This document shows, in pieces, positions 20,756 to 30,004 of a DNA stretch of 64,000 bases (positions within the stretch are counted from its first letter, which is position 1; each line of letters starts with the position of its first letter). Position numbers and translations under genes: made by a program. Under the pieces are notes generated by a model. It was not told the DNA's origin. It was given only the letters and a program-made list of their open reading frames with translations, and searched no databases. This DNA is from Bacillus sp. EAC (GTDB lineage: Bacteria > Bacillota > Bacilli > Bacillales > Bacillaceae_G), in assembly GCF_002156875.1 (NCBI RefSeq), contig NZ_NCSY01000014.1:1-64000 (forward strand), written 5' to 3'.

Positions 20756-22951
20756 ATGGCTACTGAGCAAGTTTTGACAGCTGAACAAGTTTTAGAGCAA
20801 GCGTCCCAATATTTAAAAGAAGATGATGTGGCGTTTATTAAACGTGCTTATGAATATGCTCGCGATGCACATTCAGAGCAATATCGTAAGTCTGGTGAAC
20901 CGTATATAATACATCCTGTTCAAGTAGCAGGTATACTTGTTAGCCTAGAGATGGATGCAACTACCATTAGTGCTGGGTTTCTTCACGATGTAGTAGAAGA
21001 TACAGAGGTTTCAAAAGAAGATTTAGAAAATCAATTTGGAAAAGAAGTTTCAATGCTAGTTGATGGAGTTACTAAACTAGGGAAAATTAAGTTTAAATCG
21101 AAGGAAGAACAGCAAGCTGAAAATCATCGCAAAATGTTTGTTGCGATGGCACAAGACTTGAGAGTAATTTTAATAAAATTAGCCGATCGCCTTCATAACA
21201 TGAGAACGTTAAAGCATTTACCGCAAGAAAAACGTATTAGAATTGCAAATGAGACGTTAGAAATATTTGCACCTTTAGCTCACCGATTAGGGATTAGTAA
21301 AGTAAAATGGGAGCTCGAAGATACTGCTTTACGTTATTTAAACCCTCAACAATATTATCGAATTGTTAACTTGATGAAGCGTAAAAGGGCTGAACGTGAA
21401 CAATATCTAGAAGAAGTTATCAATGAAATTACATCTCAACTAGAAGATGTTGAAATTAAAACTGAAATTTCTGGTCGACCAAAACATATTTATAGTATTT
21501 ATCATAAAATGGCCAAGCAAAATAAGCAGTTTAACGAAATTTATGATTTATTAGCCGTACGTGTAATCGTTAATAGTATTAAAGATTGTTATGCTGTCTT
21601 AGGTGTGATTCATACTTGTTGGAAGCCAATGCCAGGTCGTTTTAAAGATTATATTGCTATGCCAAAAGCAAATCTTTATCAATCACTTCATACGACTGTA
21701 ATAGGTCCAAAAGGTGACCCACTTGAAGTGCAAATTCGTACGAAAGAAATGCATCAAATTGCAGAGTATGGGGTTGCAGCACATTGGGCTTATAAAGAAG
21801 ATAGTTCCAATATACCAACACAGAAATCTTTAGAGAATAAGTTAAGTTGGTTTAGGGAGATTATTGAGTGGCAGGATAACTCCACGAATGCAGAAGAGTT
21901 TATGGAATCTGTAAAGATGGACTTGTTTTCAGATATGGTTTTCGTATTTACTCCAAAAGGTGATGTATACGAGTTACCACTTGGTTCAGTTCCTATCGAT
22001 TTTGCATATCGAATTCACTCAGAAATCGGTAATAAAACAATTGGTTCTAAAGTAAATGGAAAAATGGTTCCACTAGATTATAAACTTAAAACTGGTGATA
22101 TCGTAGAGATTATGACATCAAAACATTCATATGGACCTAGCCAAGACTGGTTAAAGGTAGCTCAATCTTCACATGCAAAAAATAAAATACGCCAATATTT
22201 TAAAAAGCAAAGACGTGAAGAGAATGTTGATAAAGGGAAAGAATTAGTTGAAAAAGAGATAAAAGCATTAGATTGCGATTTAAAAGAAGTACTAACTTCT
22301 GAAAATTTAAAACGTGTGGCTGAGAAATTTAATTTTTCGAATGCAGAAGATATGTATGCAGCGGTTGGCTATAATGGTATAACTGCAGCTCAAATTGCAC
22401 ATCGTTTAACGGATAAGTTCCGTAAAAAACCGGAAGTTGATTTAGAAGAACGATTAAAAGAACTTTCTACGGATTTAAAGAAAGCTCCATCACGTCGTAA
22501 AGATGCGGGTATTTCAGTTAAAGGCGTTGATAACTTATTAATTCGTCTCTCAAAATGCTGTAACCCTGTACCAGGTGATGATATCGTTGGTTATATTACA
22601 AAAGGTCGAGGTGTGTCAGTACACCGTAGTGACTGTGTAAACATGCTAAATGATAGTGAAGAAGATCGTTTTATAGAAGTAGAATGGGAAGAGAGTCCAA
22701 CTTTCGAACGTGATTACAACGTAGATATTGAGATTTTTGGTTACGATCGCCGTGGCTTATTAAATGAAGTTCTTTCGGTCGTAAATGAGACGAAAACAAA
22801 TATTTCATCAGTTACAGGTAAAAATGATCGAAATAAAATGGCTACAATTACAATGAGTTTGTCTATTCGTAATATAAATCACCTTCAAAAAGTAGTGGAT
22901 AAAGTTAAACAAATTCCGGATATTTATTCTGTACGACGAATTTTCCACTAG
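20756..22951 (+). CDS. relA: Bifunctional (p)ppGpp synthetase/hydrolase Rel
   Basis: Rel (731 residues) makes and degrades the stringent-response alarmone. Domains in order: HD hydrolase (about 30-200, with FLHDVVEDT intact, so hydrolysis is expected), synthetase (about 235-370, [19 protein letters not shown] and [14 protein letters not shown]), TGS (about 390-455), a Cys-containing conserved region ([10 protein letters not shown]) and a C-terminal ACT domain (about 655-731). ATG follows AAGGTGA. dtd follows after 16 bases, forming the usual relA-dtd pair. Confidence 0.97.
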   Translation: MATEQVLTAEQVLEQASQYLKEDDVAFIKRAYEYARDAHSEQYRKSGEPYIIHPVQVAGILVSLEMDATTISAGFLHDVVEDTEVSKEDLENQFGKEVSMLVDGVTKLGKIKFKSKEEQQAENHRKMFVAMAQDLRVILIKLADRLHNMRTLKHLPQEKRIRIANETLEIFAPLAHRLGISKVKWELEDTALRYLNPQQYYRIVNLMKRKRAEREQYLEEVINEITSQLEDVEIKTEISGRPKHIYSIYHKMAKQNKQFNEIYDLLAVRVIVNSIKDCYAVLGVIHTCWKPMPGRFKDYIAMPKANLYQSLHTTVIGPKGDPLEVQIRTKEMHQIAEYGVAAHWAYKEDSSNIPTQKSLENKLSWFREIIEWQDNSTNAEEFMESVKMDLFSDMVFVFTPKGDVYELPLGSVPIDFAYRIHSEIGNKTIGSKVNGKMVPLDYKLKTGDIVEIMTSKHSYGPSQDWLKVAQSSHAKNKIRQYFKKQRREENVDKGKELVEKEIKALDCDLKEVLTSENLKRVAEKFNFSNAEDMYAAVGYNGITAAQIAHRLTDKFRKKPEVDLEERLKELSTDLKKAPSRRKDAGISVKGVDNLLIRLSKCCNPVPGDDIVGYITKGRGVSVHRSDCVNMLNDSEEDRFIEVEWEESPTFERDYNVDIEIFGYDRRGLLNEVLSVVNETKTNISSVTGKNDRNKMATITMSLSIRNINHLQKVVDKVKQIPDIYSVRRIFH

Positions 22952-22967
22952 TATAGGAGGCAAAATT

Positions 22968-23405
22968 ATGAGGGTTTTATTACAGCGTACAAAGGAAGCA
23001 AAAGTCGTAGTTGAAGGACAAGTTGTAGGTCAAATACCTAAGGGATTATTATTACTTGTTGGAATTACTCACGAAGATACAATAGAAGATATGAAATATT
23101 GTGCAGATAAAGCCGTAAATCTTAGAATTTTTGAAGATGAAAATGGGAAAATGAATCTATCTCTAAAAGATATTGAAGGACAAATCCTATCAGTTTCTCA
23201 ATTTACGTTATATGGTGACACTAGAAAAGGTAGACGTCCAAGCTTTACAGATGCTGCAAAACCTGATATAGCAAATGAATTATACGAGCGGTTTAATTCT
23301 TATTTACGTGAACAAGGCTATGAGGTTCAAACAGGTATTTTTGGAGCGGATATGGATGTGTCGTTTACAAACTGGGGTCCTGTAACAATCATGATTGAAA
23401 GTTAA
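22968..23405 (+). CDS. dtd: D-aminoacyl-tRNA deacylase
   Basis: Dtd (145 residues) hydrolyses D-amino acids mischarged on tRNA. The SQFTLYGDT motif (active-site segment, about 77-85) and C-terminal GPVT motif are present. The residue before GPVT is Trp (NWGPVT), whereas NDGPVT is what I recall as usual; this neighbouring position is not known to me as catalytic. ATG after TAGGAGGC. Confidence 0.95.
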   Translation: MRVLLQRTKEAKVVVEGQVVGQIPKGLLLLVGITHEDTIEDMKYCADKAVNLRIFEDENGKMNLSLKDIEGQILSVSQFTLYGDTRKGRRPSFTDAAKPDIANELYERFNSYLREQGYEVQTGIFGADMDVSFTNWGPVTIMIES

Positions 23406-23417
23406 TATAAAAATGTA

Positions 23418-23455
23418 AATCTTCTTCCTAAAATGATTAGGGAGAAGATTTTTTT
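23418..23455 (+). terminator. Terminator of relA-dtd
   Basis: AAATCTTCTTCCTAA pairs with TTAGGGAGAAGATTT (one wobble), then a T-run. Confidence 0.9.
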
Positions 23456-23566
23456 ATTAAACACACTTAGGATGAAAGTAACATTTTACCTAAATAAAAA
23501 TATTATCATTGTATACTGAATATAAATACAATATATCGTTTTAAAAAATTGCATCGGAGGTATTTT

Positions 23567-23746
23567 ATGGACATTGTTACGCTCATATTAATCCTCATTG
23601 CAGGTGTAATACTATTTACGATTCTTAGAAGTTTTTTTAAAGCAGCTTTAATTGTAATCTTAATACTCATTATCTATTATGGATTAATTTATTTGTTAGA
23701 TGGGACAGTAGAAAGTTTTCGATCGACAATACATTTATTGTTCTAA
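23567..23746 (+). CDS. Small hydrophobic membrane protein, unrecognised
   Basis: A 59-residue protein made of two hydrophobic stretches (about 3-20 and 25-45) separated by RSFFKA, with a short polar tail. ATG has a good CGGAGG seven bases upstream; an in-frame TTG further upstream would put this Shine-Dalgarno inside the gene. It has its own terminator. No family is recognised. Confidence 0.6.
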   Translation: MDIVTLILILIAGVILFTILRSFFKAALIVILILIIYYGLIYLLDGTVESFRSTIHLLF

Positions 23747-23770
23747 GCCATGGGAAACCATGGTTTTTTT
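23745..23770 (+). terminator. Terminator with GAAA tetraloop
   Basis: AGCCATGG and CCATGGTT close a GAAA loop and run into seven Ts, overlapping the stop codon of the small membrane protein gene. Confidence 0.8.
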
Positions 23771-23855
23771 GATTGGTTCTGATAAATTGTAAAGTCTTAT
23801 AAGTTAGGATAATCCTTTTGAATTTAACATAGTAGTTCCCAAGAACTGATTAGAA

Positions 23856-23982
23856 GTTGATTGGAGCGGAAGGTGCGAGACTCCTGTGGGAGGTGTGGGA
23901 CAGCTGAGACCCCGCAGGCGATTTTGCCGAGGAGGCTCAGCGCCCACCCCACGGAAAGCGAGCATCCTGGAGTGGGATCAAC
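23856..23982 (+). repeat. Family A structured repeat, copy A2
   Basis: The best-preserved copy, 127 bp. It is bounded by inverted ends GTTGAT and ATCAAC and contains GAGACTCCTGTGGGAGG, CGAGGAGGCTCAGCG and ACGGAAAGCGAGCATCC. It can fold into several GC-rich hairpins, for example CTCCTGTGGGAG and GCTGAG/CTCAGC. It is far more GC-rich than its surroundings. It fills most of the gap 23771-24119. Confidence 0.85.
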
Positions 23983-24119
23983 TAAGATACCTCTTAAATA
24001 GCAACAAAAATTAGAAAAACAGCCAAAATTTTTTACAGTACTTCCTTCTACTATTTTCGTTTAAGTTTTTTAAAACCTGGACATGCTAAATAGTAAGATA
24101 ATTGGAAGGAGACTGCATC

Positions 24120-24293
24120 ATGAGAATTAACAATCGAAATAGTCTTGGCTCTAATCGTAGAGGAGTTCTAAATATGGATTTTCATGAATTTCAAAATAGA
24201 GGTACTGAAACGAATTCATTAGAGATGGCAAGTGAGTTTGGATTAACTTTAAGAGAAGTACGAGATCTAAAGAAACAATTAGAACGTTCGTAA
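24120..24293 (+). CDS. Small helix-turn-helix-like protein (YrzK position)
   Basis: A 57-residue basic protein. Residues 34-57 (LEMASEFGLTLREVRDLKKQLERS) read like a helix-turn-helix. ATG follows GAAGGAGA; an upstream in-frame extension would include the Shine-Dalgarno. It lies between dtd and hisS, where B. subtilis has the small gene yrzK; homology is plausible but unproven. Function unknown. Confidence 0.6.
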   Translation: MRINNRNSLGSNRRGVLNMDFHEFQNRGTETNSLEMASEFGLTLREVRDLKKQLERS

Positions 24294-24310
24294 ATATTTT
24301 TTAACAGTTC

Positions 24311-24339
24311 TTGACAATTATTGTATCCGAACGTAAGAT
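24311..24339 (+). promoter_or_regulatory. Sigma-A promoter of the hisS-aspS operon
   Basis: TTGACA, 17 bases, TAAGAT. Transcription would begin about 30 bases before Stem I of the T-box. Confidence 0.75.
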
Positions 24340-24369
24340 ATTAAATAACATATTGATACATAGAAACAT

Positions 24370-24622
24370 TCCATAGACGGAGAAAAGTAAATTAGATTCC
24401 CTTGAAGAGAGAGGAAATGTCGTGGCTGAGAGCATTTCTACAAGTAAACTAATTGAAAGACACTCCAGAGGCTTTGTTCTGAAAAGTTTACTTAGTAAGA
24501 ATGAACGTAATCGGCGTTAACGATGAAAGTGGAAGGACTAAAATCAGTTCTTCAATTAGGGTGGTACCACGGGCTTATAACTCTCGTCCCTACTGTTTTT
24601 CAGTAGGCACGAGAGTTTTTTG
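24370..24622 (+). ncRNA. T-box leader of hisS-aspS
   Basis: The conserved T-box AGGGTGGTACCACG (24558-24571) is followed by a terminator (24580-24621). Stem I closes with GGAG (24379-24382) against CTCC (24463-24466) and AATTAG against CTAATT. The specifier loop has AGTA on the 5' side and GAAAGACA on the 3' side. GAC (Asp, 24459-24461) sits in the expected place one base after GAA; CAC (His, 24461-24463) overlaps it by one base. Uncharged tRNA would favour readthrough into the synthetase genes. Confidence 0.93.
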
Positions 24623-24655
24623 TATTTATAAAGGTTTATTTTAGGAGGATTCGCA

Positions 24656-25921
24656 ATGTCAATTAATATTCCAAGAGGAACACAGGATATTTTACCTGGT
24701 ACGGTTGAGAAGTGGCAGTATATTGAAAAGTTTGCAAGGGATTTATGCAAACGATATAACTACAATGAAATTCGTACACCAATGTTTGAGCATACTGAAG
24801 TATTTCAAAAAGGTGTAGGTGATACAACGGATATTGTACAAAAAGAAATGTACAGTTTTACGGATCGTGGTGATCGCAGTTTAACTTTACGTCCTGAAGG
24901 TACAGCATCAATCGTACGTTCATATGTAGAAAATAAAATGCATGGAAATAGTAATCAACCAACAAAATTGTATTATATTGGTCCAATGTTCCGTTACGAA
25001 CGCCCACAAGCAGGACGATATCGTCAATTCGTTCAATTTGGAATCGAAGCGTTGGGTAGTAATGATCCTTCGATTGATGCAGAAGTACTAGCATTATCAA
25101 GAGATTTATATCGTGGCCTTGGGTTGAAAAATATAAAACTTGTAATCAATAGTTTAGGTGATTTAGAAAGTCGTAAGGCTCACCGTGAAGCACTTGTGAA
25201 TCACTTTAAGCCAGTTGTTCATGAGCTGTGTAGTGATTGTCAAAATCGATTAGAGTCTAATCCACTTCGAGTATTAGATTGTAAAAAAGATCATAATCAC
25301 CCTTCAATGAAATCAGCGCCTTCAATTCTTGAATATTTAAATGATGAGTCTGTGAAATATTTTGAGGATGTTCAATCTTATTTAACAGCAATGAATATTC
25401 CATTTGAAATTGATCCTAATTTAGTTCGTGGGCTAGATTATTATAATCACACAGTATTCGAGATCATGTTAGAAGGTAAAGGCTTTGGATCAATTTCTAC
25501 ACTAAGTGGTGGTGGTCGATACAATGGCATGGTGGAAGATTTCGGTGGTCCAAGTACTCCGGGAATGGGATTTGCATTAAGCATCGAGCGTTTATTATTA
25601 GCGCTTGAAACGGAAGGTATCGAACTTCCAATTCAACAAGAAATGGATGTATTTTTAATCGCACTCGGTGATGAAGTGAAAAAATCTGCGACTGCTCTAT
25701 TATATCAATTAAGAAAAGCAGGTCTTGTATGTGAAAAAGATTACCAAGATCGAAAAATCAAAGCGCAATTTAAAGCTGCTGAGAGATACAAAGCTAAATA
25801 TATTGCTGTACTTGGTGAAGAAGAGTTATCTAGAGGGGTAATTAACTTAAAGGATCAGGAAACAGGTGTACAAGAGGAAGTTGCATTAGATATATTTGTG
25901 AAATATGTAAGTTCTAAATAA
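24656..25921 (+). CDS. hisS: Histidyl-tRNA synthetase
   Basis: HisRS (421 residues), a class II synthetase. Motif 2 region [19 protein letters not shown] (about 110-128), histidine-binding [11 protein letters not shown] (about 260-270), motif 3 region GGGRYNGM and [11 protein letters not shown], and a C-terminal anticodon-binding domain (about 330-421) are visible. ATG follows AGGAGG. It is first in an operon with aspS (19-base gap) controlled by the T-box upstream. Confidence 0.98.
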   Translation: MSINIPRGTQDILPGTVEKWQYIEKFARDLCKRYNYNEIRTPMFEHTEVFQKGVGDTTDIVQKEMYSFTDRGDRSLTLRPEGTASIVRSYVENKMHGNSNQPTKLYYIGPMFRYERPQAGRYRQFVQFGIEALGSNDPSIDAEVLALSRDLYRGLGLKNIKLVINSLGDLESRKAHREALVNHFKPVVHELCSDCQNRLESNPLRVLDCKKDHNHPSMKSAPSILEYLNDESVKYFEDVQSYLTAMNIPFEIDPNLVRGLDYYNHTVFEIMLEGKGFGSISTLSGGGRYNGMVEDFGGPSTPGMGFALSIERLLLALETEGIELPIQQEMDVFLIALGDEVKKSATALLYQLRKAGLVCEKDYQDRKIKAQFKAAERYKAKYIAVLGEEELSRGVINLKDQETGVQEEVALDIFVKYVSSK

Positions 25922-25940
25922 ACAATTGGGGGAAATTAAA

Positions 25941-27710
25941 ATGGAACAACGTACGCATTTATGTGGAGAATTAAGAGAATCACATATTGGTCAAAGTGTA
26001 ACACTTAAAGGTTGGGTTCAAAAAAGACGTGATTTAGGCGGATTAATTTTCGTAGATTTACGTGACCGTTCAGGAATCGTACAAATTGTATTTAATCCTG
26101 AAGTATCAGGTGAAGCATTAACTTTAGCGGAAACTGTACGAAATGAATTTATCCTTCATGTTCAAGGAACAGTGGTTTCTCGCGGAGAAGGTACAGTTAA
26201 TACTAATCTTGAAACTGGTGCGATTGAAATTTCAGTAGAACAAATTGAACTTATAAATAAAGCAAAAAATCCTCCATTTGCAATTGAAAATAAGACAGAA
26301 GTAGCAGAAGACTTGCGATTAAAATATCGTTACTTAGACTTACGTCGTCCAGTAATGTATGACACGTTTAAATTACGTTCAAAAATAACAAAATCGGTTC
26401 GTGATTTCTTAGATGGAGAAGACTTCTTAGAAGTAGAAACACCGATTTTAACGAAGAGTACGCCTGAAGGTGCAAGAGACTATTTAGTACCAAGTCGAGT
26501 TCATCCAGGTGAGTTCTATGCTTTACCGCAATCACCACAAATTTTTAAACAATTATTAATGGTATCAGGATTTGAACGTTACTTCCAAATCGCACGCTGT
26601 TTCCGTGATGAAGATTTACGTGCTGACCGTCAGCCAGAATTTACTCAAATCGACATTGAAACTAGCTTCCTTTCACAAGAGGAAATTATGGAAATGACAG
26701 AAAGAATGATGGTTAAAGTCATGAAAGAAACAAAGGAAGTAGAATTAGTAACACCACTTCCTCGTATGAGCTATGAAGAAGCAATGACTCGTTATGGTTC
26801 AGATAAGCCTGATACTCGTTTTGGTTTAGAACTAATTGATGTATCATCTTTCGCAAAAGAAAGTGGATTTAAAGTATTTACATCAGCTGTTGAAAATGGT
26901 GGCCAAGTTAAATGTTTAAATGTTAAAGGGCAAGCAGCAAATTATTCACGTAAAGATATTGATGGTTTACAGGAATATGCTGGCCGTTATGGTGCTAAAG
27001 GTCTTGCATGGTTAAAACTTGAAGAAGATGGATTTAAAGGACCAATTGCTAAATTCTTTAGTGAGGAAGAATTTTCTACATTAAAGTTAGCTGTAGAAGC
27101 TGAAGTTGGCGATTTAATCTTATTTGTTGCTTCAGACTCAGCAGTTGTTGCAAATAGCTTAGGGGCACTTCGCTTGAAGTTAGGAAAAGACTTAGACTTA
27201 ATTGATCAATCGAAATTTAACTTCTTATGGGTAACTGACTGGCCATTACTAGAATACGATGCGGAATTAAATCGTTACTTTGCTGCCCATCATCCATTTA
27301 CATCACCTGTACGCGAAGACTTAGCGAAATTAGATACTGATCCTGGTAGCGTAAAAGCAGAAGCTTATGACCTTGTATTGAACGGATATGAGCTTGGTGG
27401 AGGTTCAGTACGTATTTATGAAAGAGACATTCAAGAAAAAATGTTCAAGTGTCTAGGCTTTTCAGAAGAGGAAGCAAAAGCTCAGTTTGGTTTCTTAATG
27501 GAAGCATTTGAATATGGAACTCCTCCTCATGGTGGAATTGCATTAGGTCTAGACCGAATTGTAATGATACTTGCAGGTCGCTCAAACTTACGTGATACAA
27601 TCGCATTCCCGAAAACTGCATCAGCAAGTTGTTTATTAACGAATGCGCCTAGTCCAGTTTCTGGATCTCAGTTAGAAGAATTATCTTTAAAAACAACAGT
27701 AGAAGAGTAG
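25941..27710 (+). CDS. aspS: Aspartyl-tRNA synthetase
   Basis: AspRS (589 residues), bacterial type: N-terminal OB anticodon-binding domain (about 1-110), class II catalytic core with motif 2 [20 protein letters not shown] (about 217-236), the inserted GAD domain (about 290-420) and motif 3 [16 protein letters not shown] (about 530). The frame opens at a TTG (25926) that lies within the Shine-Dalgarno TTGGGGGA; ATG 25941 is the natural start. Whether it is a discriminating or non-discriminating enzyme cannot be told here. Confidence 0.97.
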   Translation: MEQRTHLCGELRESHIGQSVTLKGWVQKRRDLGGLIFVDLRDRSGIVQIVFNPEVSGEALTLAETVRNEFILHVQGTVVSRGEGTVNTNLETGAIEISVEQIELINKAKNPPFAIENKTEVAEDLRLKYRYLDLRRPVMYDTFKLRSKITKSVRDFLDGEDFLEVETPILTKSTPEGARDYLVPSRVHPGEFYALPQSPQIFKQLLMVSGFERYFQIARCFRDEDLRADRQPEFTQIDIETSFLSQEEIMEMTERMMVKVMKETKEVELVTPLPRMSYEEAMTRYGSDKPDTRFGLELIDVSSFAKESGFKVFTSAVENGGQVKCLNVKGQAANYSRKDIDGLQEYAGRYGAKGLAWLKLEEDGFKGPIAKFFSEEEFSTLKLAVEAEVGDLILFVASDSAVVANSLGALRLKLGKDLDLIDQSKFNFLWVTDWPLLEYDAELNRYFAAHHPFTSPVREDLAKLDTDPGSVKAEAYDLVLNGYELGGGSVRIYERDIQEKMFKCLGFSEEEAKAQFGFLMEAFEYGTPPHGGIALGLDRIVMILAGRSNLRDTIAFPKTASASCLLTNAPSPVSGSQLEELSLKTTVEE

Positions 27711-27713
27711 AAT

Positions 27714-27761
27714 AAAAAGGAAGGGTATAAGGAGTTAAGTTTCCTTAATCCTTCCCTTTTT
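27714..27761 (+). terminator. Terminator of hisS-aspS
   Basis: AAAAAGGAAGGG pairs with CCTTCCCTTTTT; a secondary AAGGA/TCCTT pair lies inside the large loop. Confidence 0.85.
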
Positions 27762-27884
27762 CATCTAGTTATTCAAATATTATCGTTTTTCACAAGTCTT
27801 CATCAAATCATGCTTGATGAAAACTGCTTGTATCATGTATATTTAAATCATTGTATTCTGATTAAGATAGTGGGAGTTGAATAA

Positions 27885-28652
27885 ATGTTACACCAATTTT
27901 CTCGTAATGAACTTGCTTTTGGTAAAGCAGGGTTAGAACGATTACAAAAAAGTACGGTTGCGATTTTAGGAATTGGAGGAGTTGGCTCTTTTTCTGCCGA
28001 AGCATTAGCTCGATCTGGTGTGGGCCGATTAATTTTAGTGGATAAAGATGTTATTGATATTACAAATGTTAATAGACAAATCCATGCATTATTGTCTACT
28101 GTAGGTGAGTCTAAGGTAGAAATGATGAAGCAACGCATTCTTGAGATTAACCCAGAGTGTGATGTGATTACACATAAAATGTTTTACACTGAAGAAACAT
28201 ACGAAAAGTTTTTTGAAATTCCATTAGATTTTGTAATTGATGCATCTGATACAATTACATATAAAATCCACTTGATAAAAGAATGTCGTCGTCGAGGTGT
28301 TCCGATTATTTCGAGTATGGGTGCAGCAAATAAAATGGATCCTACTCGATTTAAGATTGCGGATATATCAAAAACTACGCATGATCCAATTGCAAAAGTA
28401 ATTCGAACAAAACTTCGTAAAGAGGGAATTAATAAAGGAGTGACTGTTGTCTACTCTGATGAAAGTCCGATCGTCATTCGTGAAGAAATTCGTAAAGAAA
28501 TTGTGCCAGATGAAAATACGAAAATTCGTAAAGCAAAGATGCCACCTTCATCAAATGCTTTCGTACCTTCTGTTGCTGGGCTGGTTGCGGCTAGTCATGT
28601 TGTTCGAGAATTAATCAAAGATATCGAAATCCAACGCGTAGGTAAAGAGTAA
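27885..28652 (+). CDS. tcdA: tRNA threonylcarbamoyladenosine dehydratase TcdA
   Basis: The 255-residue ThiF/E1-like enzyme (YrvM in B. subtilis) cyclises t6A37 in tRNA to ct6A using ATP. The nucleotide-binding GIGGVGSFSAEALARSGVGRLILVD segment (about 26-50), TNVNRQIHAL, the DASDTITYK segment near 123 and the tail NAFVPSVAGLVAASHVVREL are characteristic. ATG follows GTGGGAG. It is monocistronic. Confidence 0.92.
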   Translation: MLHQFSRNELAFGKAGLERLQKSTVAILGIGGVGSFSAEALARSGVGRLILVDKDVIDITNVNRQIHALLSTVGESKVEMMKQRILEINPECDVITHKMFYTEETYEKFFEIPLDFVIDASDTITYKIHLIKECRRRGVPIISSMGAANKMDPTRFKIADISKTTHDPIAKVIRTKLRKEGINKGVTVVYSDESPIVIREEIRKEIVPDENTKIRKAKMPPSSNAFVPSVAGLVAASHVVRELIKDIEIQRVGKE

Positions 28653-28658
28653 AATAAG

Positions 28659-28697
28659 CAAAGCTGTAGGAATTTAATTTTCCTACAGCTTTTTTTA
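28659..28697 (+). terminator. Terminator of tcdA
   Basis: AAAGCTGTAGGAA pairs with TTCCTACAGCTTT, then a T-run. Confidence 0.9.
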
Positions 28698-28852
28698 TTT
28701 TATAGATTGGGAGCGATTGTCGGAGTATCAATAAAGTAGATTATAGTGCAGTGTATAATTATTTTTTTCTATTTACAGCATACCGATTTTATGAAAATTG
28801 AATACGACCTATAAATTTAGCCATACTACCTTCAAAAAGGAGGTGGATGAAA

Positions 28853-29083
28853 TTGAAAAAATTTTTAAAATTATTTTGTACTTTCAGTCTATCTTTAACA
28901 ATATTAACAGCGTGTGGTAGTAGTGATATGCAGAAGGATAAAACTCAACATAAAGTAGATAATCTTTCAAATAACATAAACGTAAAGTATAAAAAAATTA
29001 ATAATGTGGTTGAAAAAAACGGTAAAGTTGGTAAAGATGGTGTTGTAAATGACAAGGAATCAAGAGAAATGAATAAGAAGTAA
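28853..29083 (+). CDS. Small putative lipoprotein, unrecognised
   Basis: About 76 residues: a signal peptide with lipobox LTAC followed by GSS, then a highly charged Lys/Asn/Asp-rich tail with no recognisable domain. AGGAGG (28838-28843) is only three bases from ATG 28847 but nine from TTG 28853, so the TTG is preferred. Function unknown. Confidence 0.6.
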   Translation: MKKFLKLFCTFSLSLTILTACGSSDMQKDKTQHKVDNLSNNINVKYKKINNVVEKNGKVGKDGVVNDKESREMNKK

Positions 29084-29087
29084 AAAA

Positions 29088-29122
29088 GACCCCAGAGAAC
29101 TGAGTTCCCTGGGGTTATTTTT
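29088..29122. terminator. Bidirectional terminator
   Basis: ACCCCAGAGAACT pairs with AGTTCCCTGGGGT (wobble in the middle), with A- and T-runs either side, between convergent small genes. Confidence 0.85.
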
Positions 29123-29336
29123 ACATATTTACATCTTTTTGTTGATTACTATTTTTACGTTTTTTTATAAATCTTCGACCAACTAAAGAGATGAACAGAA
29201 AGATGAATACTATTAATAAAATTTGAATAGTACTCAGATTAAAATATTTTGCACCTGTGACAATTAAAAGTGTTGAAAGCGTACCTTTTACAATAAAAAA
29301 GATAATAATCCACAAACCGCCTTTTTTCCAATTCAT
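29121..29336 (-). CDS. Small two-helix membrane protein, unrecognised
   Basis: 71 residues with two hydrophobic helices (about 7-28 and 33-53) and a basic, Lys/Asn-rich C-terminus. The frame extends to 29378, but that ATG is part of a likely -10 TATAAT (minus strand, 29377-29382), so the start at 29336, which has GAGGAG nine bases upstream, is chosen. No family recognised. Confidence 0.6.
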   Translation of the reverse strand: MNWKKGGLWIIIFFIVKGTLSTLLIVTGAKYFNLSTIQILLIVFIFLFISLVGRRFIKKRKNSNQQKDVNM

Positions 29337-29427
29337 TTCATGTTTCTCCTCACTACTGCTTGGATATCTATTCTTCATTATACAATAGGATCTAAAAGGA
29401 AGAAATGTAATGAATTCTTTATCTAAA

Positions 29428-29862
29428 TTATTTATTAACGAACGGCTTTAGTAAAACATATTTTTTTTGGATATCTGCCTTTTTATGATTTATCGTTTTG
29501 ATTAATTTTTCATTTTCAGCTTTTAAATTTAGTAATTTATTTTGTAGTTGGTTATTTTCTTCTATTAGAATTAGAGTATTAAATTCCTTCGATAAGAATT
29601 GTATGATTAGTTCTAAGCTTGGGCTTTTATTTTGATCTGTTTCTTGGTTTACTTCAATAGAATGATTTGTTTGATATTGACTATTTTGTTTTTTCTTCAA
29701 TAGTTGATACCTTGAAGAGCACGCTGCTTTTGAGCGGTTAATAATATTCGCTACCATTTCAAACGCCTCCTGCTTTGATTTACCTTTATATTCATATTTC
29801 TCAACTAGTTCAATTAATGTATTTTCATCATCCAGAGACCACTTATTAGTTTGTTCATTCAT
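29428..29862 (-). CDS. RsfA-like (Myb-type) sporulation regulator
   Basis: 144 residues. The N-terminal 50 residues (NKWSLDDENTLIELVEKYEYKGKSKQEAFEMVANIINRSKAACSSRY) match the Myb/SANT-like domain of RsfA-family prespore regulators. The C-terminus (about 85-130) has a coiled-coil pattern (NNQLQNKLLNLKAENEKL). ATG 29862 has AGAGGTGC upstream; the longer reading frame lacks a ribosome binding site. It is divergent from rarA. The family is fairly sure; target genes unknown. Confidence 0.75.
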   Translation of the reverse strand: MNEQTNKWSLDDENTLIELVEKYEYKGKSKQEAFEMVANIINRSKAACSSRYQLLKKKQNSQYQTNHSIEVNQETDQNKSPSLELIIQFLSKEFNTLILIEENNQLQNKLLNLKAENEKLIKTINHKKADIQKKYVLLKPFVNK

Positions 29863-30004
29863 TTTTTTGCACCTCTTTAAATCTTCTATATATAGTTTCA
29901 CCAATTCTAACGTTCTAAATGAGAAATATTTCGTATGTAAGGTGAAAAATATTTCCAATTCCATTACAATAGATACTATAGTTTGCTTTTTAGGAGGACG
30001 GAAA

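Noticed and set aside
23856-23982. Insertion sequence remnant
   Set aside because: No transposase coding sequence, and the ends are only about six bases inverted; a non-autonomous repeat is all the sequence supports.
29867-30004. N-terminal extension of RarA of 46 residues
   Set aside because: It overlaps the divergent RsfA-like gene and lacks a ribosome site; ATG 30005 has AGGAGG and the family start.
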